A stretch of 52,558 nucleotides of DNA from JALZOC01 sp038320555 (lineage in GTDB: Bacteria > Acidobacteriota > Vicinamibacteria > Vicinamibacterales > 2-12-FULL-66-21), in assembly GCA_038320555.1 (NCBI GenBank), contig JBBQEJ010000019.1:1-52558 (forward strand), written 5' to 3'. A model generated the notes under the pieces. The model was not told the origin of the DNA, made no database searches, and saw only the letters and a list, made by a program, of their open reading frames with translations. Position numbers and translations under genes: made by a program. Shown here piece by piece: positions 24,927 through 32,592 of the stretch; position 1 is the first letter of the stretch; the number at the start of each line of letters is the position of its first letter.

Positions 24927-26858
24927 TCAGCGCGCCGGCAGCGCAAACGCCACCAGGTAGTCACCGAGCGGCGGACCGATCGGCGCGCCATGACCGCCGG
25001 CGGAGATGACGACGTACTGCCGGCCGTCCCGGCCAAGATACGTCATCGGGGTCGATCGCGCGCTCGTGGGCAAGGAACCCGTCCAGAGCCGCTCACCAGT
25101 GCGCGCATCGAACGCATAGATCGCGGCTTCCAGGGTACCGGCCGTAAACACCAACCCTCCGGCGGTTGCGATCGGACCTCCGAGGGCGATCGATCCCGAC
25201 GTTTGCAGCTCAGGCATTTTCTCGGTGCCGGGAAATTGGCCGAGCGGTACCTGCCAGGCAATCTCACCTGTCGACGCCCTGACCGCGGTGAGCGTGCCCC
25301 ACGGCGGCGGTGTGCAGGGCAGATGCGTTTTGGGGCCGAGCAGGAAGCGGCGCACCACGCCGTAGCGTGTCCCCAGTTGAGGGTGGTACTCGAAGTCCCC
25401 ACTGAGCCGGCCCGACTGCCGTTCGGTGTCCACGGCGTCACGCGGAATGAGCCGGACCTCCGCCGCGAGATTGTTCACCGGCATGATCAGGAGATCGTTG
25501 ATCCGGTCGTGAGCGATCCCGCCCCATGCCATGCCACCGACGTTTCCGGGAACGACAAGTGTGCCCTTCAGCGACGGCGGCGTGAAGAATCCGTCAGCCC
25601 TCAGCGCTTTCATGGTGTCGCGGCACCAGGCGCGATCCTCGTCGGTGGCCCCCCAGGCGTCACGTGGATTCAACGTGGTGGGCGCGAGCGCCCGCGGCGC
25701 GACCGGGAACGGCTGCGTCGGTGCCGAGACCTCGCCTGGTACGTCGCTCTTCGGAACCGCGCGCTCCTCGACGGGAATGAGCGGCGTTCCTGTCTCGCGA
25801 TTGAGGATGAAGAGGTGGCCCGTCTTGGAGGCGACTCCTACGGCGGCAATCGTGCGGCCGTCCGTGCGCCAGTCGAAGAGGATGGGCGGCGACGCGATGT
25901 CGTAGTCCCACAGATCGTGATGAACGGTCTGGAAGTGCCAGACGCGCGTCCCTGTATCCGCACGCAGCGCCACGATCGAATCCGCGAAGAGATTGTCGCC
26001 GATTCGCTCACCGCCGAAGTAGTCGTGGTTCGGGCTGCTCGTTGGCACGAAGACGAGATTTCGCACGGGATCGGCCACGATCACCGACCATGCATTGGCC
26101 CCGCCCGCGCGCACGGCGCTGTTGTTCTTCCACGAATCCGCGCCGACGGCCGCCGGATCCTGCGGGACGGGGTCCCAGGTCCATTTCAGTTTTCCGGTAA
26201 TTGCATCGAAGCCGCGTACTTCGCCGCTCGGATGTGGCTTCGAGGTGCCGTCGGCGATGGCCGATCCCACGACAAGGGTGTCGCCGACCACGGCGGGTGG
26301 TGAGGTGACCTCATAGTCTGCAAAATCGGTCGGACTGATGCGGAGTCCCCGACGGAGATCGACGATGCCCTGCTCGCCAAAGGCGGGAATCAGCTTGCCT
26401 GTCCGGGCGTCGAGCGCGATGAGCCGCGCGTCGATGGTCGCGATGAAGATGCGGCGTTCGCTGCCGCGGTGCCACGCGGACACTCCGCGACTCGCGAAAT
26501 CGCCGTAGCCCTTGTCGCGAGGGGATCGGGCATCGAACGCCCATCGTTGGCGCCCCGTGATCGGGTCGAGCGCGATCACACGTCCGACGGGGGTGCTCAG
26601 ATAGAGCGTGCCGTCTATGTGAAGCGGCGTCGCTTCGAACGCCGTCGGCCGGCCATCGGCCGGCACGTACGCATCGCCCGTGCGAAACGTCCACGCAACC
26701 CGGAGCGACGCGACATTCTCGCGTCGGATCGCATCGAGAGGCGAGAACCGCTCGCCACCGGGATCACGACCATAGGCCGGCCAGTCGCCGTCCTGAGCCG
26801 CACCGGCGAGCGCGGCAAGAACCAAAGCCGCGCAGAAAAACGATCGGCACATGCGCAT
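24927..26858 (-). CDS. PQQ-dependent quinoprotein dehydrogenase, secreted
   Basis: 643 residues from the ATG at 26858, which overlaps the stop of the micro-protein upstream (TGATG) and opens a signal peptide (MRMCRSFFCAALVLAALAGAAQ). An eight-bladed propeller with repeated W-docking motifs follows (SLRVAWTFRTGD, TGRQRWAFDARSP, TGKLKWTWDPVP, TGEIAWQVPLG, TGERLWTGSLP). The family blocks HHDLWDYDIASPPIL, SSPNHDYFGGER, and GPIATAGGLVFTAGTLEAAIYAFDARTGE match membrane-type glucose dehydrogenase-like quinoproteins, but there are no N-terminal membrane helices. It would oxidise an alcohol or sugar in the periplasm. It ends the transaldolase operon. Substrate unknown. Confidence 0.88.
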   Translation of the reverse strand: MRMCRSFFCAALVLAALAGAAQDGDWPAYGRDPGGERFSPLDAIRRENVASLRVAWTFRTGDAYVPADGRPTAFEATPLHIDGTLYLSTPVGRVIALDPITGRQRWAFDARSPRDKGYGDFASRGVSAWHRGSERRIFIATIDARLIALDARTGKLIPAFGEQGIVDLRRGLRISPTDFADYEVTSPPAVVGDTLVVGSAIADGTSKPHPSGEVRGFDAITGKLKWTWDPVPQDPAAVGADSWKNNSAVRAGGANAWSVIVADPVRNLVFVPTSSPNHDYFGGERIGDNLFADSIVALRADTGTRVWHFQTVHHDLWDYDIASPPILFDWRTDGRTIAAVGVASKTGHLFILNRETGTPLIPVEERAVPKSDVPGEVSAPTQPFPVAPRALAPTTLNPRDAWGATDEDRAWCRDTMKALRADGFFTPPSLKGTLVVPGNVGGMAWGGIAHDRINDLLIMPVNNLAAEVRLIPRDAVDTERQSGRLSGDFEYHPQLGTRYGVVRRFLLGPKTHLPCTPPPWGTLTAVRASTGEIAWQVPLGQFPGTEKMPELQTSGSIALGGPIATAGGLVFTAGTLEAAIYAFDARTGERLWTGSLPTSARSTPMTYLGRDGRQYVVISAGGHGAPIGPPLGDYLVAFALPAR

Positions 26859-27052
26859 CAGGCTCCGCGCGGCCGCCTGATCCCCAGGGTCCATGGCGGA
26901 GGGTCGCTGGCTGGAAACGAGTCGGCCAGCACTTCATCCAGTTTGCGCTCGTCCGGGGCGATGTCGCGAGACGCGTGGCGTGTAGTGGTGCCTGGCTTAC
27001 CTGGGCGGGATTCCCTCTCGAGATCGCCACGATTCGCGACGCCGCGTTCCAT
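26858..27052 (-). CDS. Micro-protein with SFPASDPP motif
   Basis: 64 residues from the ATG at 27052, which has a GGAGG ribosome site four bases upstream. A GTG at 27106 overlapping the transaldolase stop would give 82 residues. The C-terminal part reads ERKLDEVLADSFPASDPPPW, a motif I recognise from many short bacterial proteins of unknown function (LDEALxESFPASDPPAW). The stop codon overlaps the start of the PQQ dehydrogenase by one base, so translation is coupled. It is hydrophilic, with no membrane segment. The conserved motif plus the overlapping ends make it a real gene, though its role is not known. Confidence 0.75.
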   Translation of the reverse strand: MERGVANRGDLERESRPGKPGTTTRHASRDIAPDERKLDEVLADSFPASDPPPWTLGIRRPRGA

Positions 27053-27102
27053 ACATCCTCCGCTCGTCACGTCGTGGCGCACGATGCGACCGGGTACAAA
27101 GC

Positions 27103-28206
27103 TCACCGCGCAAGCGATCGTCGCTTCTGCGCGATCAGGCCGAGCAGGCTGTCGAAAGACTTGGCGAACTTCTCGAGCCCTTCGCGTTCCAGGGTCTTGT
27201 TCACGTCGTTGAAGTCGATGCCGCCGGCCGCGAGCGCCTCCATGACCCGACGCGCCTCGCTCAACGTATTGGCGTTGAGCGTCTGCGAGACGACGCCGTG
27301 GTCTTCGAAGAATTTCAGCGTCTCGAGCGGGACCGTTGCGACTGTGTCCGGTCCGATGAGCGAGTCGACGTACAGCACGTCCGAGTACTCAGGATTCTTC
27401 GTCCCGGTGCTCGCCCACAGGAGCCGTTGCTTTCTCGCGCCCTTCGCTTCGAGTTTTCGCCAGCACTCGCTTGCCGTAATCTCCAGAAACAACGCGTACG
27501 CAAGCCGCGCGCCGGCGATCGCGACCTTGCCACGCAGCTCGAGGAGGGGCCCTCCCAGCGCCTGGATGCGCTTGTCAACCTCGGTATCGACACGGCTCAC
27601 GAAGAAGGATGCGACCGAGGCGAGCCTGTCAATCGGCTGCCCCCGCTCAACCCGCGCTTCGAGCGCGCGCAGGTACGCGTCCACGACGGCCTTGTAGTGT
27701 TCCACCGAGAAGAGCAGCGTAATGTTGATGTTGATGCCCTCGGTGAGGCACCGTTCGATTGCGGGCCAGCCTTCGCGAGTGCCGGGGATTTTGATCATCA
27801 CGTTCGGGCGACCAACGGCCTTCCAGAGCCGGCGCGCCTCGGTCACCGTGCCTTCCGTGTCGCGAGCCAGCGAGGGAGAAACCTCGAGCGAGACGAAGCC
27901 GTCAGCCCCCTGACTCGAATCGTAGACCCGGCGAAAGACATCGGCGGCCTCGCCGACATCCTCGACCGCAAGCGCCTCGAACAGGTCTCGTTCGGTCCCC
28001 GCCGACGATGAGAGCTCCGCAAGTTCGTCGTCGTAATCCGCACTGGCAAGGGCCTGCTCAAAGATTGTGGGATTGGACGTCATTCCCCGGAGCCCATCGT
28101 CGATGAGCGCGCTGAGCTCGCCCGAGCGCGTCATGCCTCTACGCAGGTAGTCGAGCCAGACGCTCTGTCCGAGGTCCAGCAACGCGTGCATTTTCGTTTT
28201 CGCCAT
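27103..28206 (-). CDS. tal: Transaldolase
   Basis: 367 residues, the longer transaldolase type found in actinobacteria and acidobacteria. It transfers dihydroxyacetone units between sugar phosphates in the pentose phosphate pathway. Visible motifs: TSNPTIFEQAL (43-53), the Schiff-base Lys139 in VMIKIPGTREG, GININITLLFS, FFVSRVDTEVD and WASTGTKNPEYSDVLYVD. It is the first gene of a three-gene unit with the SFPASDPP micro-protein and the PQQ dehydrogenase; both downstream starts overlap or nearly overlap the preceding stop. This links cytosolic sugar-phosphate metabolism with periplasmic sugar or alcohol oxidation. Confidence 0.94.
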   Translation of the reverse strand: MAKTKMHALLDLGQSVWLDYLRRGMTRSGELSALIDDGLRGMTSNPTIFEQALASADYDDELAELSSSAGTERDLFEALAVEDVGEAADVFRRVYDSSQGADGFVSLEVSPSLARDTEGTVTEARRLWKAVGRPNVMIKIPGTREGWPAIERCLTEGININITLLFSVEHYKAVVDAYLRALEARVERGQPIDRLASVASFFVSRVDTEVDKRIQALGGPLLELRGKVAIAGARLAYALFLEITASECWRKLEAKGARKQRLLWASTGTKNPEYSDVLYVDSLIGPDTVATVPLETLKFFEDHGVVSQTLNANTLSEARRVMEALAAGGIDFNDVNKTLEREGLEKFAKSFDSLLGLIAQKRRSLAR

Positions 28207-28416
28207 AACGTCTCCAGAACTCCTACTTTATCTTCCTCCCTCAGCCCTTGCCAAACAAGCGCCGCGCCCCGCGCCGCAGGAAAGAAGCCCTAAGAAGGGA
28301 CTCCCCTCCCGCTGCGCGCGAAGAAATCCCGACGCTCGTGTCACACAAGACTGGAAAGGCCCCACCGGTTCAGGATCCGTTACAATGCCGCCGGTTCCTC
28401 GGATTGGAGGTGGAAT

Positions 28417-29004
28417 GTGTCCTCTCGATTCACGCAAGCGAGCATCGTCGTGCTGTTGTGTCTGGGGGCCGGCTTGGTCGCGCGGCCATCAGCGCAGTCC
28501 GGCAGGAAAAGCGCCGCCCCGAAAGTCGGTCCGGTCGCGGCGCCGACGACCGACGCGGACAAGATCAAAAGCGCCCTCGCCGCGGCCCCAGCGGCCGTGT
28601 CCAAGGACGCGACCGTCATGGACATGGGGACGATGAAAGTCTTGCGGAAAGGCACGAACGGCTGGACGTGCATTCCGGATGGTCCGTCGCCCGGAACCGA
28701 CCCGATGTGCCTGGACAAGAACGCCATGGAATGGGCGGACGCCTGGATGCATCACAAGGATCCGCCGAAAGACAAAATGGGATTTGGCTACATGCTGATG
28801 GGCGGATCGGATGCCAGCAACACGGACCCCTTCGCGACCAAGCCAAACGCCAGCGATCGCTGGGTCGATACCGGGCCGCATGTGATGGTGCTGAACATCG
28901 GCGATCATTTCGCGGGCTATCCGACGACGGCAACGAACACCAAGGTGCCGTACGTCATGTATCCGAATACGCCGTACGCCCATCTGATGATCCCGGTGAA
29001 GTAG
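28417..29004 (+). CDS. Small secreted protein of unknown function
   Basis: 195 residues from the GTG at 28417, preceded by GGAGGTGGA at a good distance. A signal peptide ending ARPSAQ is followed by a low-complexity Ala/Pro/Lys stretch (28-60). The conserved-looking domain has two cysteines that could pair (TNGWTCIPDGPSPGTDPMCLD), a run of Trp/His/Met residues (AMEWADAWMHHKDPPKDKMGFGYMLMGG) and a C-terminal PHVMVLNIGDHFAGYPTT block. The His/Met-rich segment could bind metal, which is speculative. I recognise no family. A bidirectional terminator follows immediately. Confidence 0.75.
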   Translation: MSSRFTQASIVVLLCLGAGLVARPSAQSGRKSAAPKVGPVAAPTTDADKIKSALAAAPAAVSKDATVMDMGTMKVLRKGTNGWTCIPDGPSPGTDPMCLDKNAMEWADAWMHHKDPPKDKMGFGYMLMGGSDASNTDPFATKPNASDRWVDTGPHVMVLNIGDHFAGYPTTATNTKVPYVMYPNTPYAHLMIPVK

Positions 29005-29015
29005 ATCAGGAGACT

Positions 29016-29062
29016 GGAGACTGGAGACGGACCCTGTATTCCGTCTCCTGTCTCCTTCTTTA
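29016..29062. terminator. Bidirectional terminator between convergent genes
   Basis: GGAGACTGGAGACGG (29016-29030) pairs with CCGTCTCCTGTCTCC (29041-29055) with one mismatch and a 10-base loop, followed on the plus strand by TTCTTTAT. It fills the 58-base gap between the convergent secreted-protein and peroxiredoxin genes. Confidence 0.7.
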
Positions 29063-29592
29063 TCAGCGCTTCGCAACGCCGAGCTCACCCAGTTTGGCCG
29101 CCATGTCTTCGGCTGACGTCGCTGGCTTGATCTCCTTGTCGATCGCGAGGATCTTGCCGTCCGCGCCGATGTAGAACGTCCAGCGGTTAGCCACGCCCCC
29201 TGGTTCAACACGCCGTAGGCCTCGGCGGTCTTCTTGGTCGGATCGCTCAGCAGCGGGAAGTCGGCGTGCTGCTGTTCCGCAAAGCCTTTGTTGTCGTCGA
29301 GCGTGTCGACGCTCGCCATGAAGTAAGTCGTGTTGAATTTCTTGATCATGTCGCCGTGCTCGGCCAGCGACTTGCACTCAATCGTACAGCCCTTCGTGTA
29401 CGCCTTGGGGAACCACGCCAGGACCACCGCCTGCTTGCCCTTGAAATCGGCCAGTTTGTACGTGTTGCCGTCGCTCGCCTGGAGCGTGAAATCGGGCGCG
29501 GGGTCACCCACCTTCAGTTCGCTTGCCGCCGGCGGCACAGCAGCAAAGCCCAGCAGCGCAAGCCCAATCCCGAAGAGCCCAATCTGTGTCAT
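29063..29592 (-). pseudogene. Exported peroxiredoxin (AhpC/TSA, Bcp-like), frameshifted
   Basis: From the ATG at 29592 (GGAGGAATGT upstream) the frame encodes a signal peptide and a peroxiredoxin: DPAPDFTLQASDGNTYKLADFKG, then the peroxidatic site AWFPKAYTKGCTIECKS with Cys-x-x-x-Cys, then YGVLNQG. The frame breaks at the C5 run at 29196-29200. The continuation, GVANRWTFYIGADGKILAID through to KLGELGVAKR, is one base out. Adding one base restores a normal 176-residue protein. It would reduce peroxides in the periplasm. A homopolymer miscall and a real mutation are both possible. Confidence 0.8.
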
Positions 29593-29645
29593 ACATTCCT
29601 CCACGAATCCATCGAGTCGAAACCACACGGATCCGCCATTGTAAT

Positions 29646-29674
29646 AAAAAAGCCCGGGCCTCGACGGCCCGGGC
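29646..29674 (-). terminator. Intrinsic terminator of the crp-like operon
   Basis: GCCCGGGCC (29652-29660), loop TCGAC, GGCCCGGGC (29666-29674) is a perfect 9-bp GC stem, with an A6 run at 29646-29651. Read on the minus strand it is a textbook stem plus T6. It stops transcription coming from the Crp/Fnr gene and the small ORF at 29704-29961. Confidence 0.88.
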
Positions 29675-29703
29675 AACCGGAGCACGGAGTGGACGGGCGG
29701 TGC

Positions 29704-29961
29704 TTAGTGGACGCAATCGAGCGGCTTCTCCAACCCGAGGATCACCTGCTGAGCCTCCAGCTTTCGCCACAACCTGATGGCGCGACGCAGGAGCCGGCGC
29801 TTCTTCTCCACGCGATAGTGTTCGATGACCCGCTCGATCCGTACGAGCCGATCGCCCGAAGCGCCACGATCAAAGGGCCTCACGCGGTCAGCGTACGTAC
29901 GATCGCCACCGCCAGTCTGTTCGCAATTGCACGTGCAGGCAACACCATGTAGGCAACACAC
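29704..29961 (-). CDS. Small basic protein downstream of the Crp/Fnr regulator
   Basis: A possible 85-residue protein starting 12 bases after the regulator's stop and ending just before the intrinsic terminator, so it is almost certainly within the same transcript. The C-terminal half is helical and very basic (VEKKRRLLRRAIRLWRKLEAQQVILGLE). The N-terminus is cysteine-rich (MCCLHGVACTCNC) and may not be translated if an internal start is used. No family recognised. It could also be only a 3' untranslated region. Confidence 0.4.
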   Translation of the reverse strand: MCCLHGVACTCNCEQTGGGDRTYADRVRPFDRGASGDRLVRIERVIEHYRVEKKRRLLRRAIRLWRKLEAQQVILGLEKPLDCVH

Positions 29962-29973
29962 GTGAACTCGGGA

Positions 29974-30615
29974 CTAATCGTGCAGGACGACGGTGAGCAG
30001 CGAGTTGTTGACCTTGAGACCGTCCGTGTAGTCGATGAACCCGAGTCGCTGGAATTTCTTCATAAAGAAATTCACGCGGGATCGCGTCGTGCCGACCATT
30101 TCGGCCAGCGTCTCCTGCGAGATCGGCGGGATAGGCAACACCGGCATGTCGTGCTTGCCAAACCGCGCGAGCAGTAAGAGCGTCCGGGCCAGCCGTTTTT
30201 CACTGGAATTGAACAACTGGTCGATCAGGTCCTCCTCGATCCGGATATTCCGCGCCAGCATGTGCGCGATGAACCGATCCGACAACGCATGCTGCCTGTG
30301 CAGGAGACGCACCATCTGATTCTTGTCGACGAGAAGGATGGTGCTGTCCACCGTCGCGGTTGCGCTCCCCATGCGCCTCGGTTGACCGGCCAGGCATCCT
30401 TCGCCAAAGAACTCGCCGGTGTTCAGCATCGCCACGACCGCCTCCCGGCCCGCCTTCGAGACCACCGAGAGCTTCACGCCACCTTTCTGGATGTACAGGA
30501 CGTGGTCACACGGGGCGCCCTGAGCGAAGATGACCTCGGCTCGCCGATATTGCACGATCTTTCTGGCAATACCCGCCGAGTCGAGAAACGCCTGGGCATC
30601 GAATTTCGATTTCAT
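29974..30615 (-). CDS. Crp/Fnr family transcriptional regulator
   Basis: 213 residues. It has an N-terminal cyclic-nucleotide-binding-type beta barrel (VIFAQGAPCDHVLYIQKGGVKLSVVS ... GEFFGEGCLAGQPRRMGSATA), a long dimerisation helix, and a C-terminal winged helix (ISQETLAEMVGTTRSRVNFFMKKFQRLGFIDY). The recognition helix differs from E. coli Crp (TTRSRVNFF versus CSRETVGRI). There are no cysteines arranged for an Fnr-type cluster. The ATG overlaps the stop of the decayed kinase remnant upstream (ATGA). It is a candidate for binding the 16-bp palindromes described at 31028, 47056 and 48861. Confidence 0.9.
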   Translation of the reverse strand: MKSKFDAQAFLDSAGIARKIVQYRRAEVIFAQGAPCDHVLYIQKGGVKLSVVSKAGREAVVAMLNTGEFFGEGCLAGQPRRMGSATATVDSTILLVDKNQMVRLLHRQHALSDRFIAHMLARNIRIEEDLIDQLFNSSEKRLARTLLLLARFGKHDMPVLPIPPISQETLAEMVGTTRSRVNFFMKKFQRLGFIDYTDGLKVNNSLLTVVLHD

Positions 30616-30979
30616 GACGATGTCCCCTGGAAACCTCCGGCACCTTCACTGAGCAGGCGTGCAATCTGATCCAGATCGACCGGATTCACGAGGTGATGCT
30701 CGAACCCGTGTTCCAAGGAGCGGTCCGCGTCGCCCTGTAGCCGGTCATGGCCAGCAGCAGCATGTCCCGGCCGCACGGGTCCTCACGAAGGAGCACGCGG
30801 CTGGGCTTTGCACGACGGTCCGGCGTGAAAGAGACTCCCGATGACGTTCGTATCGAAGGAACCTGCTTCAATCGGAGTGTGAACGTGACTCCTTGTCCTT
30901 TCCCGCTCTTGCGTTCCACGCGGACGTAGTCGACCGCGAGCCGGGTAGAGATGGCTGCCTGAAGTGGCAGTTCGAGAAA
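30612..30979 (-). pseudogene. Remnant of a hybrid histidine kinase (ATPase end plus receiver)
   Basis: Read on the minus strand, one frame gives the end of a kinase ATPase domain (VERKSGKGQGVTFTLRLK) running into a shortened receiver (SRVLLREDPCGRDMLLLAMTGY). From there the frame shifts and the receiver's end continues (DADRSLEHGFEHHLVNPVDL, then DQIARLLSEGAGGFQGTSS) to a stop at 30612. Most of the receiver, including the phospho-acceptor aspartate region, is deleted. The stop overlaps the start of the Crp/Fnr gene (ATGA), so an intact ancestor was coupled to it. In-frame stops bound the remnant upstream at 30980. Confidence 0.7.
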
Positions 30980-31027
30980 CTACCGCTGTTGGCTTGATCT
31001 AGTTTGCCACCTCGCCGGTATTAAAGC

Positions 31028-31043
31028 TGTGCAAAATTGCACA
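31028..31043. promoter_or_regulatory. 16-bp palindromic operator-like site, copy 1
   Basis: TGTGCAAAATTGCACA: 7-base arms TGTGCAA and TTGCACA around AA. It lies upstream of the kinase-remnant/Crp transcript (minus strand). Near-identical sites occur at 47056-47071 and 48861-48876. The TGTGC-N6-GCACA layout resembles Crp-family half-sites. Confidence 0.6.
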
Positions 31044-31227
31044 CAGCCGGGGAGGCGCGGAGGTCTCCCAGAAACGATGGTTTGGATGATGGGACGGGGG
31101 ACCCACCCCGGGTGGTGGGCGTTGAAACCAGCATTTGGAAGGACGCCGACTACGATACTCTAGTTAAGCAGCGGTTATGAAACCTTGAGCACGATCGGGC
31201 GAACCGAGACACGGCGCGGCTTCGCTC

Positions 31228-32082
31228 CTATGAGTGTCGGCCCGTGGTCCGCCCGCGCTGGCTCAAAAGGTAACCTCCGCTGCCCAGGAGGACGACGAGA
31301 AGAGCCCACTGACCGAGCTCGGGCAGGGTCGGAACACCAGCCGCGGGAAACGGCGCCGGCACACCTCCGGCGCCGCCTCCAGCGCCGCATGCGGCAAAGG
31401 AGACATTGTTGTTGTTCAGCGTCACAGCGCCGTTTCGCCCCAATGCCCTGCCGGTCAGGTTGGCGCCGGAATTCATCGTGATGCTCGTGAGCGCCAGGAT
31501 GTTGCCCACAAAGGTTGTGCCGGTATCGAGGGTCGCGGAACTGGTGACCTGCCATTGCACGCTGCAGGCATTGGCCCCGTTGACCAGGCTGACGGTCGAG
31601 CTGGGCGACGTGATGAGCGAGCTCGACATCTGAAAGACGAAGACCGCATTGGGATTGCCCTGGGCGTCGAGAACAAGCGTCCCGGTCAGATTGGAAACCG
31701 CGCCGCCAAGGCAGTACACGCCTTGTGTGAGCGTCAACCCCGCCAGATCAGGACCGATGGTCGCTGCGCAAGGGAGCGCCGCCAACGTCGTGTACGCCGT
31801 CGCCAACTCGAGCTGAGCGGCATCAGAAGCAGGAGGCACACGTAACGTTCCAACGTCCACGCACGGAGCCGGAAAGCCAACGATTGCCGTACCGGGGCTT
31901 ACCCCCACATCTCCGGTAATGAGAGACGCGCCGGCGCACGTTACGGTCGTGCCGGCCAACACTGCAAACGGCCTCAGATTCGCACCCAGGTAGGCCTGGG
32001 CAACTGCTGACGAGGGGATCCCCCAGGAGAAGAGCGCGACCAGCCCTACGCTTGCCAGGAGACGTACTGAGTTGCGCTTCAT
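31228..32082 (-). CDS. DUF3494 ice-binding-like secreted protein with IPTL-CTERM-like tail
   Basis: 284 residues from the ATG at 32082 (MKRNSVRLLASVGLVALFSW), with a signal peptide cut near AVAQA. The middle is a DUF3494 beta-helix: FAVLAGTTVTCAGASLITGDVGVSPGT, then ANAVFVFQMSSSLITSPSSTVSLVNGA and VQWQVTSSATLDTGTTFVGNILA. The last 35 residues read VPTLPELGQWALLVVLL followed by a glycine-containing helix and an Arg-rich end. This is the tripartite form (PTL motif, helix, basic tail) of IPTL-CTERM sorting signals cut by exosortase-type proteases. It is divergent from the speD-exosortase operon, 129 bases away. Adhesion or a surface role is likely; ice binding is only a family label. Confidence 0.85.
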   Translation of the reverse strand: MKRNSVRLLASVGLVALFSWGIPSSAVAQAYLGANLRPFAVLAGTTVTCAGASLITGDVGVSPGTAIVGFPAPCVDVGTLRVPPASDAAQLELATAYTTLAALPCAATIGPDLAGLTLTQGVYCLGGAVSNLTGTLVLDAQGNPNAVFVFQMSSSLITSPSSTVSLVNGANACSVQWQVTSSATLDTGTTFVGNILALTSITMNSGANLTGRALGRNGAVTLNNNNVSFAACGAGGGAGGVPAPFPAAGVPTLPELGQWALLVVLLGSGGYLLSQRGRTTGRHS

Positions 32083-32211
32083 TGTGACGTTCCCCTTTTC
32101 GAGTGATGCCGCCTCCGCGACACGTTGCGTCACTTTACGCAGAGATACCAGCATTCGGCTGTTCAATATGAGACAGTCACCGCAAAGGCAGGTCAGCTAC
32201 TGTCGTCGGGG

Positions 32212-32592
32212 ATGGAATCGCATGTACCGCCCAGGCTCTACTCTGTGGACCTCGCGCAATGCGCAGATCTCGCCGCGCTCGGGCCTGAAGAAGTCGCCGC
32301 GACCTTCGGGGCGGCGCTCCGCCGCGCCGGTGCGACGATTGTCCACGAATTCTCTCAGACCTTTCCTGGAACCGGCCTCACCTGCGTATTCATCCTCAGC
32401 GAGTCCCACGCCGTCCTGCACACATGGCCGGAAACCGGCACGGTCAACATCGACATCTTTTCCTGCTCGACGAGGCTCAAGAGTCTGGAAGCGATCAACG
32501 ATTTGAGCCGATCCTTCGGCGCGCAACATGTCACCGTGCAGGAGATCCCTCGTGCTGACGGACACGCCGCGCGCTCCGACGGACGCCCTTAA
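32212..32592 (+). CDS. speD: S-adenosylmethionine decarboxylase, SpeD/SpeH type
   Basis: 126 residues from the ATG at 32212, matching the short class-1B bacterial enzymes. The self-cleavage site that makes the pyruvoyl cofactor is present: Glu64-Ser65 in LSESHAVLHTWPETG. The catalytic Cys85 lies in VNIDIFSCS. It should produce decarboxylated SAM, normally for spermidine synthesis, but no spermidine synthase gene is present in the window. It is the first gene of the exosortase operon and overlaps the exosortase coding region by about 40 bases. That position suggests a special role, which is an inference. Confidence 0.9.
   Translation: MESHVPPRLYSVDLAQCADLAALGPEEVAATFGAALRRAGATIVHEFSQTFPGTGLTCVFILSESHAVLHTWPETGTVNIDIFSCSTRLKSLEAINDLSRSFGAQHVTVQEIPRADGHAARSDGRP

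Noticed and set aside
24840..26303. 487-residue frame on the plus strand
   Set aside because: Antisense to the PQQ dehydrogenase gene.
28370..28400. TACAAT before the small secreted protein as a promoter
   Set aside because: No -35 box at a usable distance, so not listed as a feature.
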